Assembly: GCF_000420365.1 (NCBI RefSeq)
Contig: NZ_ATUU01000001.1
Coordinates: 62,001 to 126,000, forward strand
Reading direction: 5' to 3'
DNA length: 64,000 nucleotides
From: Weissella halotolerans DSM 20190
Lineage (GTDB): Bacteria > Bacillota > Bacilli > Lactobacillales > Lactobacillaceae
Each line of letters starts with the position of its first letter. Position 1 is the stretch's first letter. The notes beneath the pieces were generated by a model that worked only from the letters and a program-made list of their open reading frames with translations, had not been told where the DNA came from and did not search any database. This document shows positions 36,218 to 44,493 of this stretch, piece by piece. A program made the translations under genes and the position numbers.

Positions 36218-36363
36218 TTTGTTATGTCTATGTAAATGGCTTATAATAACTTACAGTTGGTAAGACCTTAAGAATTAAAGAAATGATAATCTGCATAAAA
36301 AGTCAGCGTTAAAGTCAGCGTCGAGTAACCAAAACGTTGATAGATAGGGGGGTAGAGCACATT

Positions 36364-37200
36364 ATGCCAGAACTACCAGAAGTAGAAACGGTTAGACGTG
36401 GTCTAAACCGATTAGTTAAACAATATACCATTCAGGGTGTCGAAGTCAGATGGCCAAAAGTGGTCACTAATATGACCCCTGCCGCTTTTAACCAGGCCTT
36501 GACTGGTCGGACAATTAAGGGTGTTGACCGGCGAGGTAAGTATCTGCTTTTTAGACTAACCGGAGAGCTGACCCTAGTGTCGCATTTGCGAATGGAAGGA
36601 TCTTATTATACTGCGCCCGCCAAGACCACACCGGGCAAGCATGATTTAGTTACCTTTCATTTGGACCAGGATACAGATTTGTTTTATCGCGATACCCGCA
36701 AGTTTGGACGCATGACCTTGGTGCACAATGCAAAGGTCATGCAGGTAGCAGGATTAGCTACGATTGGTCCTGAACCAACTGAGCAGGACCTGTCATTTGC
36801 CTATATGAAAAAAATATTAAACAAATCAAGGTCGCATATCAAACCCTTTTTATTGAATCAAGATCATATCGCAGGAATTGGGAATATTTACGCAGATGAA
36901 TGTTTATGGCAGAGCAAGATTCACCCGTTAACGGCGGCTAATCAGTTAAGTGATGCGCAAATTGAGCAGTTAAGACAAGCCATTATTCATGAAATGGAAC
37001 GTTCAATTGCCCATCATGGAACGACGGTACATAGTTTTACGACCGCTTATGGTGAAGCTGGTAGTTTTCAAAACGAGTTGGATGTATATGGACGTGTTGG
37101 TAAACCCTGTCGTCGTTGTGGCACGCCCTTAGAAAAAATAAAGGTTGCACAGCGGGGGACAACTTTTTGTCCTGTCTGTCAGAAAGTGAGTGAAAAATAA
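36364..37200 (+). CDS. mutM: Formamidopyrimidine-DNA glycosylase (Fpg)
   Basis: Removes oxidised purines such as 8-oxoguanine from DNA. After Met removal the catalytic Pro2-Glu3 is exposed (PELPEVETV). H2TH region QDHIAGIGNIYADE near 172, and the C-terminal zinc finger has all four cysteines (CRRCG...CPVC). 278 residues, start ATG 36364 after GGGGGG. Its stop TAA overlaps the coaE start by one base, so these are translationally coupled. Confidence 0.96.
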   Translation: MPELPEVETVRRGLNRLVKQYTIQGVEVRWPKVVTNMTPAAFNQALTGRTIKGVDRRGKYLLFRLTGELTLVSHLRMEGSYYTAPAKTTPGKHDLVTFHLDQDTDLFYRDTRKFGRMTLVHNAKVMQVAGLATIGPEPTEQDLSFAYMKKILNKSRSHIKPFLLNQDHIAGIGNIYADECLWQSKIHPLTAANQLSDAQIEQLRQAIIHEMERSIAHHGTTVHSFTTAYGEAGSFQNELDVYGRVGKPCRRCGTPLEKIKVAQRGTTFCPVCQKVSEK

Positions 37201-37793
37201 TGTATGTTTTAGGACTAACCGGGGGTATTGCATCGGGGAAGTCAACGGTGGCAAATTATTTGCAGGCCCAACACATTCCGGTACTGGACGCGGATGTAAT
37301 TGCTCATGAAATAACCGTGCGCGGTCAAAAAGCGCTAGCTGAAATTGAAAACGTATTTGGCGAGCAGGTTTTCTTTGCTGATGGTAGTTTAAATCGGCCA
37401 GCCTTGGCCGAACGTGTGTTTAATGATTCAACAGCCTTGGCTAAATTGAATGCCATTACGCATCCAAAGGTATTTGAACGAATGCAGACGCAACTTGATT
37501 TGTTGGCCCGTCAAAAAACACCCTTGGCAGTGTTAGATATTCCACTGTTATTTGAAAACCCAGGCAAAATGACCTTTGATGCTACAGTGGTTGTGACGGT
37601 GGACCCGCAGGTACAGTTGGAGCGATTAATGAATCGCAATCAACTAACAGCAGACCAGGCACAAGCACGCATAGCGGCGCAAATGCCCTTGGCTGATAAA
37701 GCCAACCGGGCCGATTTTGTCATTGATAATGGTGGGACCTTACAAGCGACCTATCGGCAGGTTGATCATATGCTAGCAACACTGGCAATTTAA
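37200..37793 (+). CDS. coaE: Dephospho-CoA kinase
   Basis: Last step of coenzyme A synthesis. P-loop GLTGGIASGKST at residues 5-16, the conserved DADVIAHE near 31, and the lid arginine region. 197 residues. ATG overlaps the mutM stop. The expected order mutM-coaE-nrdR-dnaB in lactobacilli is altered: dnaB follows directly and nrdR is absent here. Confidence 0.95.
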   Translation: MYVLGLTGGIASGKSTVANYLQAQHIPVLDADVIAHEITVRGQKALAEIENVFGEQVFFADGSLNRPALAERVFNDSTALAKLNAITHPKVFERMQTQLDLLARQKTPLAVLDIPLLFENPGKMTFDATVVVTVDPQVQLERLMNRNQLTADQAQARIAAQMPLADKANRADFVIDNGGTLQATYRQVDHMLATLAI

Positions 37794-37810
37794 TTATAGA
37801 GGGAGGTATC

Positions 37811-39160
37811 ATGACTGAGTTTAGCTTACAGCAAAAATATCGGATTATTCGTGATAATCCACTCACCATGACCGATGTACAGGCCTTGACCAAGGTTTAT
37901 CTGCCTATTATTGGTCAGACAGCGTTTACCCTCTATTTATATTGGATGGTAGAAAGTCCTGGTCAAAAAGAAAGTGAGTTGCTAAGTCATACCACACTTT
38001 TAGATGAAACTGGCTTAGATCACAAGACCTTTTTAACTGCGCGCCAAACCTTAGAGAGTTTAGGTCTAATGAAGACCTATCGCCAAGATTTACATGCAGG
38101 CACGCAATGGGCTTATGAATTACATCTTCCTATGTCGATGGCGGCCTTCTTAGCTGATAAAACGTTAACCAGTTTGCTTACCCACTTTCTTGGAGAACCA
38201 GCTGTTGCTAATTTGGTTGAGCTGGTTCGGATGAAACGTCCACAGATTAACGGGGAAAATGTATCCCAATCTTTTTTTGATTTTATCGGAGCTAATCAAT
38301 TTCAACAAATAGACCGTGCGCCCTTATCACAGGTTGAGCAAAAGCGCGGCCCAGTGTTTAAGCTTACAGACGACAATCAACGACTTGATATGACCTTGAT
38401 TAGTCAGATGTTAGCCTCCTATCAGGTACCACTAATCAATATTAAAGAACACGAAGAAGAGTTGGTGGTTGAAAAGTCACTCTACGGACTCAGTGATTTG
38501 GATTTAGTACGTTTAATTCAACAACATCTCCTGCCAAATAAGCAGCTAGATATGAAGGGAATTCGTCGGTCTTTGCAAGCAGGCATGATGAAACAACAAC
38601 GTAAGACAAAGGGTGCCATCAGCTCCACAGATACAACAAGTAAAGAGAAAAAGGTTCAGTCAAAAAGCACACCGCAACAGTCCAAAGGTCAAGCATTAGT
38701 ACAGTTGATGCAAACACTTAGCCCGGTTGCTTTTTTGCAAGCGATTCGGCAAGCAACTGGTGGCTTTATTACGGATGCAGAGCTGAAAGTGCTGGAAGAT
38801 ACAGCACAGTTGAACCGACTGCCAGTTCCTGTTATCAATGTTGCTCTTTATGAGCTTACGGTCGTAGAAAAAAGAAGTACAATTAGCAAAGCCTTGATGC
38901 AAACTGTCGTGAATGATTGGGCCCAAGCTAATATCATAACGGTTAAAGGGGCTCTGGCCTACCTGAAAAAGCGCCAGCAAAATAAACAATCGACAGGGCG
39001 TACTTATCGGTCACGTGGCGGGCGACAGGCAATTAAAGAAACACGTCCGGATTGGGAACATCAAAAAGGTGCGACAGTATCAGCAGCAGAGCGCCAACGG
39101 GCTGCTGATAAAATGAAACAAATTCGAGAACGGCGCGCTCAGAAAAAAGATGAGCACTAA
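37811..39160 (+). CDS. dnaB: Replication initiation/membrane attachment protein DnaB
   Basis: Primosomal protein of low-GC Gram-positives that helps load the replicative helicase at oriC (not the hexameric helicase of E. coli). Two DnaB/DnaD-type helical domains; the N-terminal begins LQQKYRIIRDNPLT, and the C-terminal one is near 290-380 followed by a basic tail (RYR.. RGGRQ, KQIRERRAQ). 449 residues. GGGAGG before ATG. dnaI is 11 bases downstream. Confidence 0.9.
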   Translation: MTEFSLQQKYRIIRDNPLTMTDVQALTKVYLPIIGQTAFTLYLYWMVESPGQKESELLSHTTLLDETGLDHKTFLTARQTLESLGLMKTYRQDLHAGTQWAYELHLPMSMAAFLADKTLTSLLTHFLGEPAVANLVELVRMKRPQINGENVSQSFFDFIGANQFQQIDRAPLSQVEQKRGPVFKLTDDNQRLDMTLISQMLASYQVPLINIKEHEEELVVEKSLYGLSDLDLVRLIQQHLLPNKQLDMKGIRRSLQAGMMKQQRKTKGAISSTDTTSKEKKVQSKSTPQQSKGQALVQLMQTLSPVAFLQAIRQATGGFITDAELKVLEDTAQLNRLPVPVINVALYELTVVEKRSTISKALMQTVVNDWAQANIITVKGALAYLKKRQQNKQSTGRTYRSRGGRQAIKETRPDWEHQKGATVSAAERQRAADKMKQIRERRAQKKDEH

Positions 39161-39171
39161 GGAGGAAGGGC

Positions 39172-40140
39172 ATGGATCAAGCAAATAAAAACCGGACGCA
39201 ACCGACGGATACGCTTAATTTAGGTCAGACTATGGCAGAAGCCATGCAGCGTAACCAATTAACAGAGCGTTATGCGAAACTGAAAAAAACGGTCTTGGCA
39301 GATGCGGACATCCAACATTTTCTAGCAGATCATCAAAGTCAACTAAACAAAGATGTCATTGAACGTGACTTTGCTAATCTATATGAATTTTATAGTCAAA
39401 AAAAGCTTGCAACACAGGGAGGAGACCCGGTCCATCGTGGCTATGACCCTGTCCTAGCCTTAATTGATCAGCGAATTACGGTTCTGTACCAGCCTAGTAA
39501 AGCGACACTGCAAGCACAAAAGATGAAGGAACAAGCCAATTTAGTTGCGACAATTCATATGCCTAACTTAGTGAAAAGGGCAGAGTTGGATGATTTTTCG
39601 ATGGACGATACCGACCGAATCAAAGCCTATACTGCGGTGATTGACTTCATTAGTGCATATTTAGCTGATCCAAAGCAATTTCATAAAGGGGTCTATATTC
39701 ATGGTCCCTATGGCGTTGGTAAAACCCACCTTATGGGAGCTCTGGCTAATGAGTTGGCTTTAGAACAAGTTCCGGTCACCTTAGTTCATTTCCCAAGTTT
39801 GGCAGTTGACATGCGTAGTTCCATAGGTGATAAATCGGTTAATATTCAGGATAAAATTACCGCCATTAAAGCAGTGCCAATTTTAGTACTAGATGACTTG
39901 GGGGCAGAATCGCTAACACCTTGGATTCGAGACGATATTTTAGGGGTCATTTTAGAGTTTCGCATGCAAAACGATTTGCCAGTCTTCTTTACATCTAATT
40001 TTTCAATGGAGCAACTAGAAAAAGAACATTTGCCCAACACCAAGGATGGTTATGAACCAATGAAGGCCGAACGGATTATGCAGCGTATACGGTACCTTTC
40101 GACAGAGGTTGGGATGTATGGGGAAAATAAACGCTTATGA
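39172..40140 (+). CDS. dnaI: Primosomal protein DnaI (helicase loader)
   Basis: AAA+ ATPase that loads the replicative helicase. N-terminal helicase-binding part (1-130), Walker A GPYGVGKTH near residue 182, Walker B ILVLDDLGAE near 240 and an arginine-rich sensor region (AERIMQRIRYL) at the end. 322 residues. GGAGGAAGGG precedes the ATG. thrS, which follows dnaI in many lactobacilli, is not here. Confidence 0.92.
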   Translation: MDQANKNRTQPTDTLNLGQTMAEAMQRNQLTERYAKLKKTVLADADIQHFLADHQSQLNKDVIERDFANLYEFYSQKKLATQGGDPVHRGYDPVLALIDQRITVLYQPSKATLQAQKMKEQANLVATIHMPNLVKRAELDDFSMDDTDRIKAYTAVIDFISAYLADPKQFHKGVYIHGPYGVGKTHLMGALANELALEQVPVTLVHFPSLAVDMRSSIGDKSVNIQDKITAIKAVPILVLDDLGAESLTPWIRDDILGVILEFRMQNDLPVFFTSNFSMEQLEKEHLPNTKDGYEPMKAERIMQRIRYLSTEVGMYGENKRL

Positions 40141-41252
40141 GGACGTCGACTACCAAAAATCTGATTTATGTTATTTTAATTCTAGTCATTACGGGCTTAA
40201 CTGCCCTTTTTTTTCAGGTAAATAGTAACCTTTATAAACAACCCATTGGCCGAGTTACACAGGTAACTACCCAGGCAACAGGGAGTCAAGTGGACCAGTT
40301 TAAAAACCGGGTTAAGACTTATCAGCAAACGGTAACCCTTCGTTTATTAAATCGACAGCAGCCGACAAGGCTAAAAGTGACGAACTACTATGATGCAGCA
40401 CAAGGGATGAATCAACCGGTTAAGGAAGGCCAGCAGGTATTTTTAAATCAAAGTCAACATGGTCATTGGCAAATTGATACGATTAAGCGAGATGGTATCT
40501 GGGTACCATTCTTAGTTTTAATTGCTGGTATTTTAATTCTAGTCTTAGGCCCTAGGGCTAAACGAACGCTGTGTTCTTTAGGGGTCAATATTGGCCTATT
40601 TATCCTTTTTTTATGGTTGAGCGGTCTTTTTCCAAACGTTAATCTTTTTTACCTGTTTTGTTTCTTCAGTGCCCTAGCTACGATTGTGACGCTGGGACTA
40701 GTGCTTGGCTTTAAACAGGAGCGGACCTGGACAATTGTTGCGGCTGTTTTAACGACGACCCTATTAACCTTGGCCTTGGCCGCCCTAGTTTTTAACCTGT
40801 TAAATAATCGGGGCATCTATTTTGAACATATGGAATATACCAGTCAAGATCCATACCAACTCCTGATGGCGATGACGGTGATTGGTGTTTTAGGGGCGGT
40901 GATGGACGAAGCAACCGATATCACTACTACCCTTTATTCAGTTCGACAGGAAAACCCGGACTTAAACCGAAAACAACTTGCGGTGATTGGACGTCAAGTA
41001 GGACAGGAAATTTTTGGTGCCTTGAATAACGTTTTATTTTTGATTTTTATTGCAGAGCAAATTCCAATGACTGTTTTATACTTTCAAAATGGTAATAGCT
41101 GGCCTTTTACCTATACTGCTAATTTATCAATTGGGATGATTCAAACCTTAATCAGTGCAATTGGTATTGTTCTAACAGTGCCGGTATCAATCGGTTGGTT
41201 TTTAGTGCTGGACCATGGCCACTTGAAGTGGTTACAACAAAAGGAGAACTAG
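40137..41252 (+). CDS. YibE/F-like membrane protein (371 aa)
   Basis: First of a pair of polytopic membrane proteins. An N-terminal anchor, then a mostly soluble segment (residues ~28-125) with repeated T and V residues likely facing outside, followed by about six to seven spans. The stretch ILGPRAKRTLCSLGVNIGLFILF and the GAVMDEATDITTTLYSVRQENP motif are typical of the YibE/F family. Function unknown. Overlaps dnaI by 4 bases (ATGA) and is followed within one base by its partner gene. Confidence 0.78.
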   Translation: MRTSTTKNLIYVILILVITGLTALFFQVNSNLYKQPIGRVTQVTTQATGSQVDQFKNRVKTYQQTVTLRLLNRQQPTRLKVTNYYDAAQGMNQPVKEGQQVFLNQSQHGHWQIDTIKRDGIWVPFLVLIAGILILVLGPRAKRTLCSLGVNIGLFILFLWLSGLFPNVNLFYLFCFFSALATIVTLGLVLGFKQERTWTIVAAVLTTTLLTLALAALVFNLLNNRGIYFEHMEYTSQDPYQLLMAMTVIGVLGAVMDEATDITTTLYSVRQENPDLNRKQLAVIGRQVGQEIFGALNNVLFLIFIAEQIPMTVLYFQNGNSWPFTYTANLSIGMIQTLISAIGIVLTVPVSIGWFLVLDHGHLKWLQQKEN

Positions 41253-41253
41253 G

Positions 41254-42015
41254 ATGGGGGTTACAGCAGCATTAACGATTATTTTGTTTAGTTTGATGGC
41301 GCTCATTGGCGGTCTTAAAGGAATCGGGGCCTTTATCAGTCTTTGGTTGAATGTGGCCGTGCTCTTCATCATGATCACGTTGATTAGCTTGTCTTTTAAT
41401 GTGTACGCTGTCTTGCTCATTGGCGCCAGTATTCTTTTGACGATTACGGTTGTTAGTACTGGTGGGGATGAGGACACAACATCTTTAGCTTTATTGACGA
41501 GTTTTGTGGTCATGCTGTGTCTCTTAGTTTTAATTGTGCCAATGGGGAAAGAGGCGATGGCATTTGGTTTTGCTGTCGAAAGCTCAGAGGCACTTGAGGG
41601 CTTGTCACTTGGGATTAGAATTCCTTTTTTACAATTAGGAAATGCTGCTGCGTTGTTAGCAACCTTGGGTGCAGTAGCTGAGGCAGCCGTTGCGATGGCG
41701 ACTGGCCTAATGGCCTTGCATCGGCATGGACAAACCCTGACTAACCAAGGACTCATTGCTGCCGCCCTGGATTTAGGAAGACAAATTATTGGTACGGCAG
41801 TCAACACAGTCCTTTTTGGCTTTTTAGCTGACTTTTTAGCCTTGGGCATCCTCTTTATGAAATTACACTATTCCTTGGCAGATATTATCAACGCTAAGTT
41901 ATTTACCAGTACCGTTTTATCCTTGCTCTATGCTATTTTGGGGGTTGTTTTAGTATTGCCAGTCACTGTTTTAGGGTATAAGTTTCGTGAGCGCTCATCT
42001 AAGTCAACTAAATAG
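41254..42015 (+). CDS. YibE/F-like membrane protein, second half of pair (253 aa)
   Basis: 253 residues, 6-8 spans, with ALGAVAEAAVAMATG matching the GAVMDEATDI element of the first gene (the same family motif in a related protein). AAGGAG 7 bases before ATG. The two proteins are probably both needed in one membrane complex; nothing shows the substrate. No clear terminator follows, but the next genes have their own promoter. Confidence 0.72.
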   Translation: MGVTAALTIILFSLMALIGGLKGIGAFISLWLNVAVLFIMITLISLSFNVYAVLLIGASILLTITVVSTGGDEDTTSLALLTSFVVMLCLLVLIVPMGKEAMAFGFAVESSEALEGLSLGIRIPFLQLGNAAALLATLGAVAEAAVAMATGLMALHRHGQTLTNQGLIAAALDLGRQIIGTAVNTVLFGFLADFLALGILFMKLHYSLADIINAKLFTSTVLSLLYAILGVVLVLPVTVLGYKFRERSSKSTK

Positions 42016-42064
42016 TTTCTTTTACTAAGTTAAGCTGCTAGTTAGCCAAATATGAAGTTAATTG

Positions 42065-42073
42065 TGCTAAAAT
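42065..42073 (+). promoter_or_regulatory. Extended -10 promoter of the arlR-like gene
   Basis: TGc-TAAAAT, weak -35. About 60 bases before the ATG. Confidence 0.5.
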
Positions 42074-42132
42074 GAGAGTGATATGACAGTCCATAACTGG
42101 ATAAAACTTTTGGAAAGTAATAGGTAAGATAC

Positions 42133-42822
42133 ATGAGCAATGTACTTGTTATTGAAGATGAAGAAAATTTGGCTCGTTTTGTTGAGCTTGAGTTACAACA
42201 TGAGGGGTATCAAGCCCATGTAGAAGATAATGGACGCAGCGGCCTTGATGAGGCTTTGGCGAATGATTATGACTTGATTCTTTTAGATTTAATGTTACCT
42301 GAGTTAAGTGGATTAGAAGTCGCCCGACGCTTACGTGAGGAAAAGAATACGCCCATTATTATGATGACTGCCCGGGACTCTGTCATTGATCGGGTATCAG
42401 GCTTGGATTATGGGGCCGATGATTATGTGGTTAAGCCATTTGCAATCGAAGAATTATTGGCTCGGGTTCGTGCCTTGCTACGTCGGATTGATATTGAAAC
42501 AGAAGAACACAGTTCCCATCAAAGTGTTGTTCGCTATCGGGATTTAACGGTCGAAAAGGAAAATCGCATTGCCCGTCGGGGAAATGAAATCATCAATTTG
42601 ACTAAGCGCGAATATGAGTTGCTTTTGATATTGATGGAAAATATCAACGTAGTTCAGTCGCGTGAGGAGTTATTAAAGAAGGTCTGGGGTTACGAGGCCG
42701 ATATTGAAACCAATGTCGTTGACGTTTATATTCGTTACTTACGTAATAAAATTGACCAGCCAGATTCACGGGCTTCTTACATTCAAACGGTTCGTGGCAC
42801 AGGTTACGTGATGCGCCAGTAA
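42133..42822 (+). CDS. arlR: OmpR-family response regulator, ArlR/CovR-like
   Basis: 229 residues. Receiver with D52 (LLDLMLPELSG) and conserved Lys near 102 (VVKPFAIEEL), winged-helix DNA-binding domain (NLTKREYELLLIL, TVRGTGYVMRQ). The pairing and sequence style match ArlRS of staphylococci/lactobacilli, CovRS in streptococci. Target genes are not visible. The kinase gene begins 15 bases later. Confidence 0.8.
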   Translation: MSNVLVIEDEENLARFVELELQHEGYQAHVEDNGRSGLDEALANDYDLILLDLMLPELSGLEVARRLREEKNTPIIMMTARDSVIDRVSGLDYGADDYVVKPFAIEELLARVRALLRRIDIETEEHSSHQSVVRYRDLTVEKENRIARRGNEIINLTKREYELLLILMENINVVQSREELLKKVWGYEADIETNVVDVYIRYLRNKIDQPDSRASYIQTVRGTGYVMRQ

Positions 42823-42837
42823 GTTTGGAGGCAGGAT

Positions 42838-44319
42838 ATGGGAAATGAGCAGGAACCAGATGGACTGATTACCGCGCGTGGTCGACCAATCTCCTTAAAA
42901 TGGAAGTGGACGATTGGCGCTTGTTTCGGTGCCTTTTTAGTGTTCATTGTCTTCGCCTGGTTTATCGTAACGGCTTTTTCAAATCAGATGTTAAAGACTG
43001 AACGGGAAAGTTTACGAACCTCACTGCAGACAGTGACCAATCGGTTTAAACCCTTGGATGAAACTTCTTTACATTCTGATGAGATTAATGCAATCTTGCG
43101 ACCGGACACGCGCAATTTTAATGCCTTTGTTGATGATCCTGTGGTCAAAGAGATTGCAAAAGATGACTACGCAGTTCGTATTTTTAATCGGCAGGGTGAG
43201 CAAGTTTACCCTAAAGTTGCCAACGGCGCTCCCTTTAAGTCTGTTGATCAGCCGACAATTCAGCTGGAAAATGTACGTCACAATGACTGGTTAGTGGGAC
43301 GCGCGCCAATTTTTAATCAGCGACACCGCCTACTGGGCTACGTTTTGGTAGAAAATCATCTAACTGATTTTCATAAAACCTTTACTCGGGTTTACCTAAT
43401 TATTTTAGTCTCAATGATATTAGGTATTATGGCCTTAGGGCTGTGGGCTTACTGGTTAGCAGACTTTCTCTTACGGCCCGTAAAGGCTATGGCTCAGGTA
43501 GCTAACCATCTTCATGAGAATCCAAGTTCACCGGACCGCGTTAAAATAGTGGCCAGTCATCCAGATGAATTGAGTGATCTAGCACGTCTTTTGAATACGA
43601 TGCTGGACCGCATGCAGCGCTTTATCCAACAGCAGCAACAGTTTGTTGAGGATGTGTCGCATGAACTAAGAACTCCTGTTGCTATTGTCAAGGGCCATAT
43701 GGAGCTATTGGACCGCTGGGGTAAGGATGATCCCAAAATCTTAAACGAATCAATCAGTGCCTCTTTAAAAGAAATGCAAAGAATGCAAGGCTTAATCCAA
43801 GAAATGCTCGATTTGACACGGGCTGATCAGGTAGAGCTAACCTTTAAGGATGGCAACACAGATGTCAAAGAATTAGTCAATGCGATATTTAACAATTATC
43901 GGCTCATTTACCCTGACTTTACCTTTGTCATCGATGATGATTTGAAGGGACCAACTTGGGTCAATATGAGCCGGGATCATTTGGAACAGATTCTCATTAT
44001 TTTGTCGGATAATGCCATTAAGTATAGTCAAGAGCGTAAAGAAATTCACTTTGCCAGTTCTAGGAGCGGGCAAAAGGTTGAAATTGCTATTCAAGATTTT
44101 GGTGAAGGCATTAGCCCAGAAGATGCTACTAGAGTATTTGACCGCTTCTATCGCGTGGATAAGGCGCGATCACGTAAGCAGGGTGGTAATGGTCTAGGTT
44201 TGAGTATCGCGCAAAAATTAATTGAGGGCTATGGTGGTCAAATCACACTAGAATCAGTGCTGGGTCAGGGATCAATTTTTAGAATAACCTTACCGATAAA
44301 AGAGCCATCGACGCATTAA
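42838..44319 (+). CDS. arlS: Sensor histidine kinase, ArlS/CovS-like
   Basis: 493 residues. Two spans (~24-48 and ~184-208) bracket a large outer sensor loop of ~135 residues; HAMP follows near 210-262. HisKA has H275 in EDVSHELRTPVAIVKGH, whose surrounding residues are the ArlS signature, and HATPase_c carries LSDNAIKYS and GNGLGLSIA. TGGAGG 7 bases before ATG. In contrast to the phoR-like kinase in this window it has a real external sensor. Ends at a strong terminator. Confidence 0.85.
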   Translation: MGNEQEPDGLITARGRPISLKWKWTIGACFGAFLVFIVFAWFIVTAFSNQMLKTERESLRTSLQTVTNRFKPLDETSLHSDEINAILRPDTRNFNAFVDDPVVKEIAKDDYAVRIFNRQGEQVYPKVANGAPFKSVDQPTIQLENVRHNDWLVGRAPIFNQRHRLLGYVLVENHLTDFHKTFTRVYLIILVSMILGIMALGLWAYWLADFLLRPVKAMAQVANHLHENPSSPDRVKIVASHPDELSDLARLLNTMLDRMQRFIQQQQQFVEDVSHELRTPVAIVKGHMELLDRWGKDDPKILNESISASLKEMQRMQGLIQEMLDLTRADQVELTFKDGNTDVKELVNAIFNNYRLIYPDFTFVIDDDLKGPTWVNMSRDHLEQILIILSDNAIKYSQERKEIHFASSRSGQKVEIAIQDFGEGISPEDATRVFDRFYRVDKARSRKQGGNGLGLSIAQKLIEGYGGQITLESVLGQGSIFRITLPIKEPSTH

Positions 44320-44329
44320 CCATTTCCAA

Positions 44330-44366
44330 AAAAAAGACTTGCCCTTCATGAAGGGCAAGTCTTTTT
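44330..44366 (+). terminator. Terminator after arlS
   Basis: AAAAAGACTTGCCCTTCATGAA... palindrome with 18 pairs, ending in TTTTT. Confidence 0.9.
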
Positions 44367-44426
44367 ATTTTGCTTGATGTTATCGAGTTGACCTAGGGCT
44401 GACAAAATTTGACGCCAAACCTTGAC

Positions 44427-44454
44427 TTGACAGAAACTAATTAACTGATAAAAT
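44427..44454 (+). promoter_or_regulatory. codBA promoter
   Basis: TTGACA (44427-44432), 16 bases, extended -10 TGa-TAAAAT (44446-44454). Confidence 0.75.
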
Positions 44455-44470
44455 TAGTAAGATTTTAAAT

Positions 44471-44483
44471 AATATTCGGTTTT
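44471..44483 (-). promoter_or_regulatory. Candidate PurBox upstream of codB
   Basis: AATATTCGGTTTT matches the reverse complement of the lactococcal PurBox (AWWWCCGAACWWT) at 12 of 13 positions. It sits downstream of the -10 and before the ribosome site. A single short match, so only suggestive of PurR control. Confidence 0.35.
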
Positions 44484-44493
44484 TGGAGGGGAC

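Noticed and set aside
41232-41849. 205-codon open frame on the minus strand
   Set aside because: Lies fully inside the YibE/F-like gene, lacks a ribosome site and has the composition of an antisense frame.
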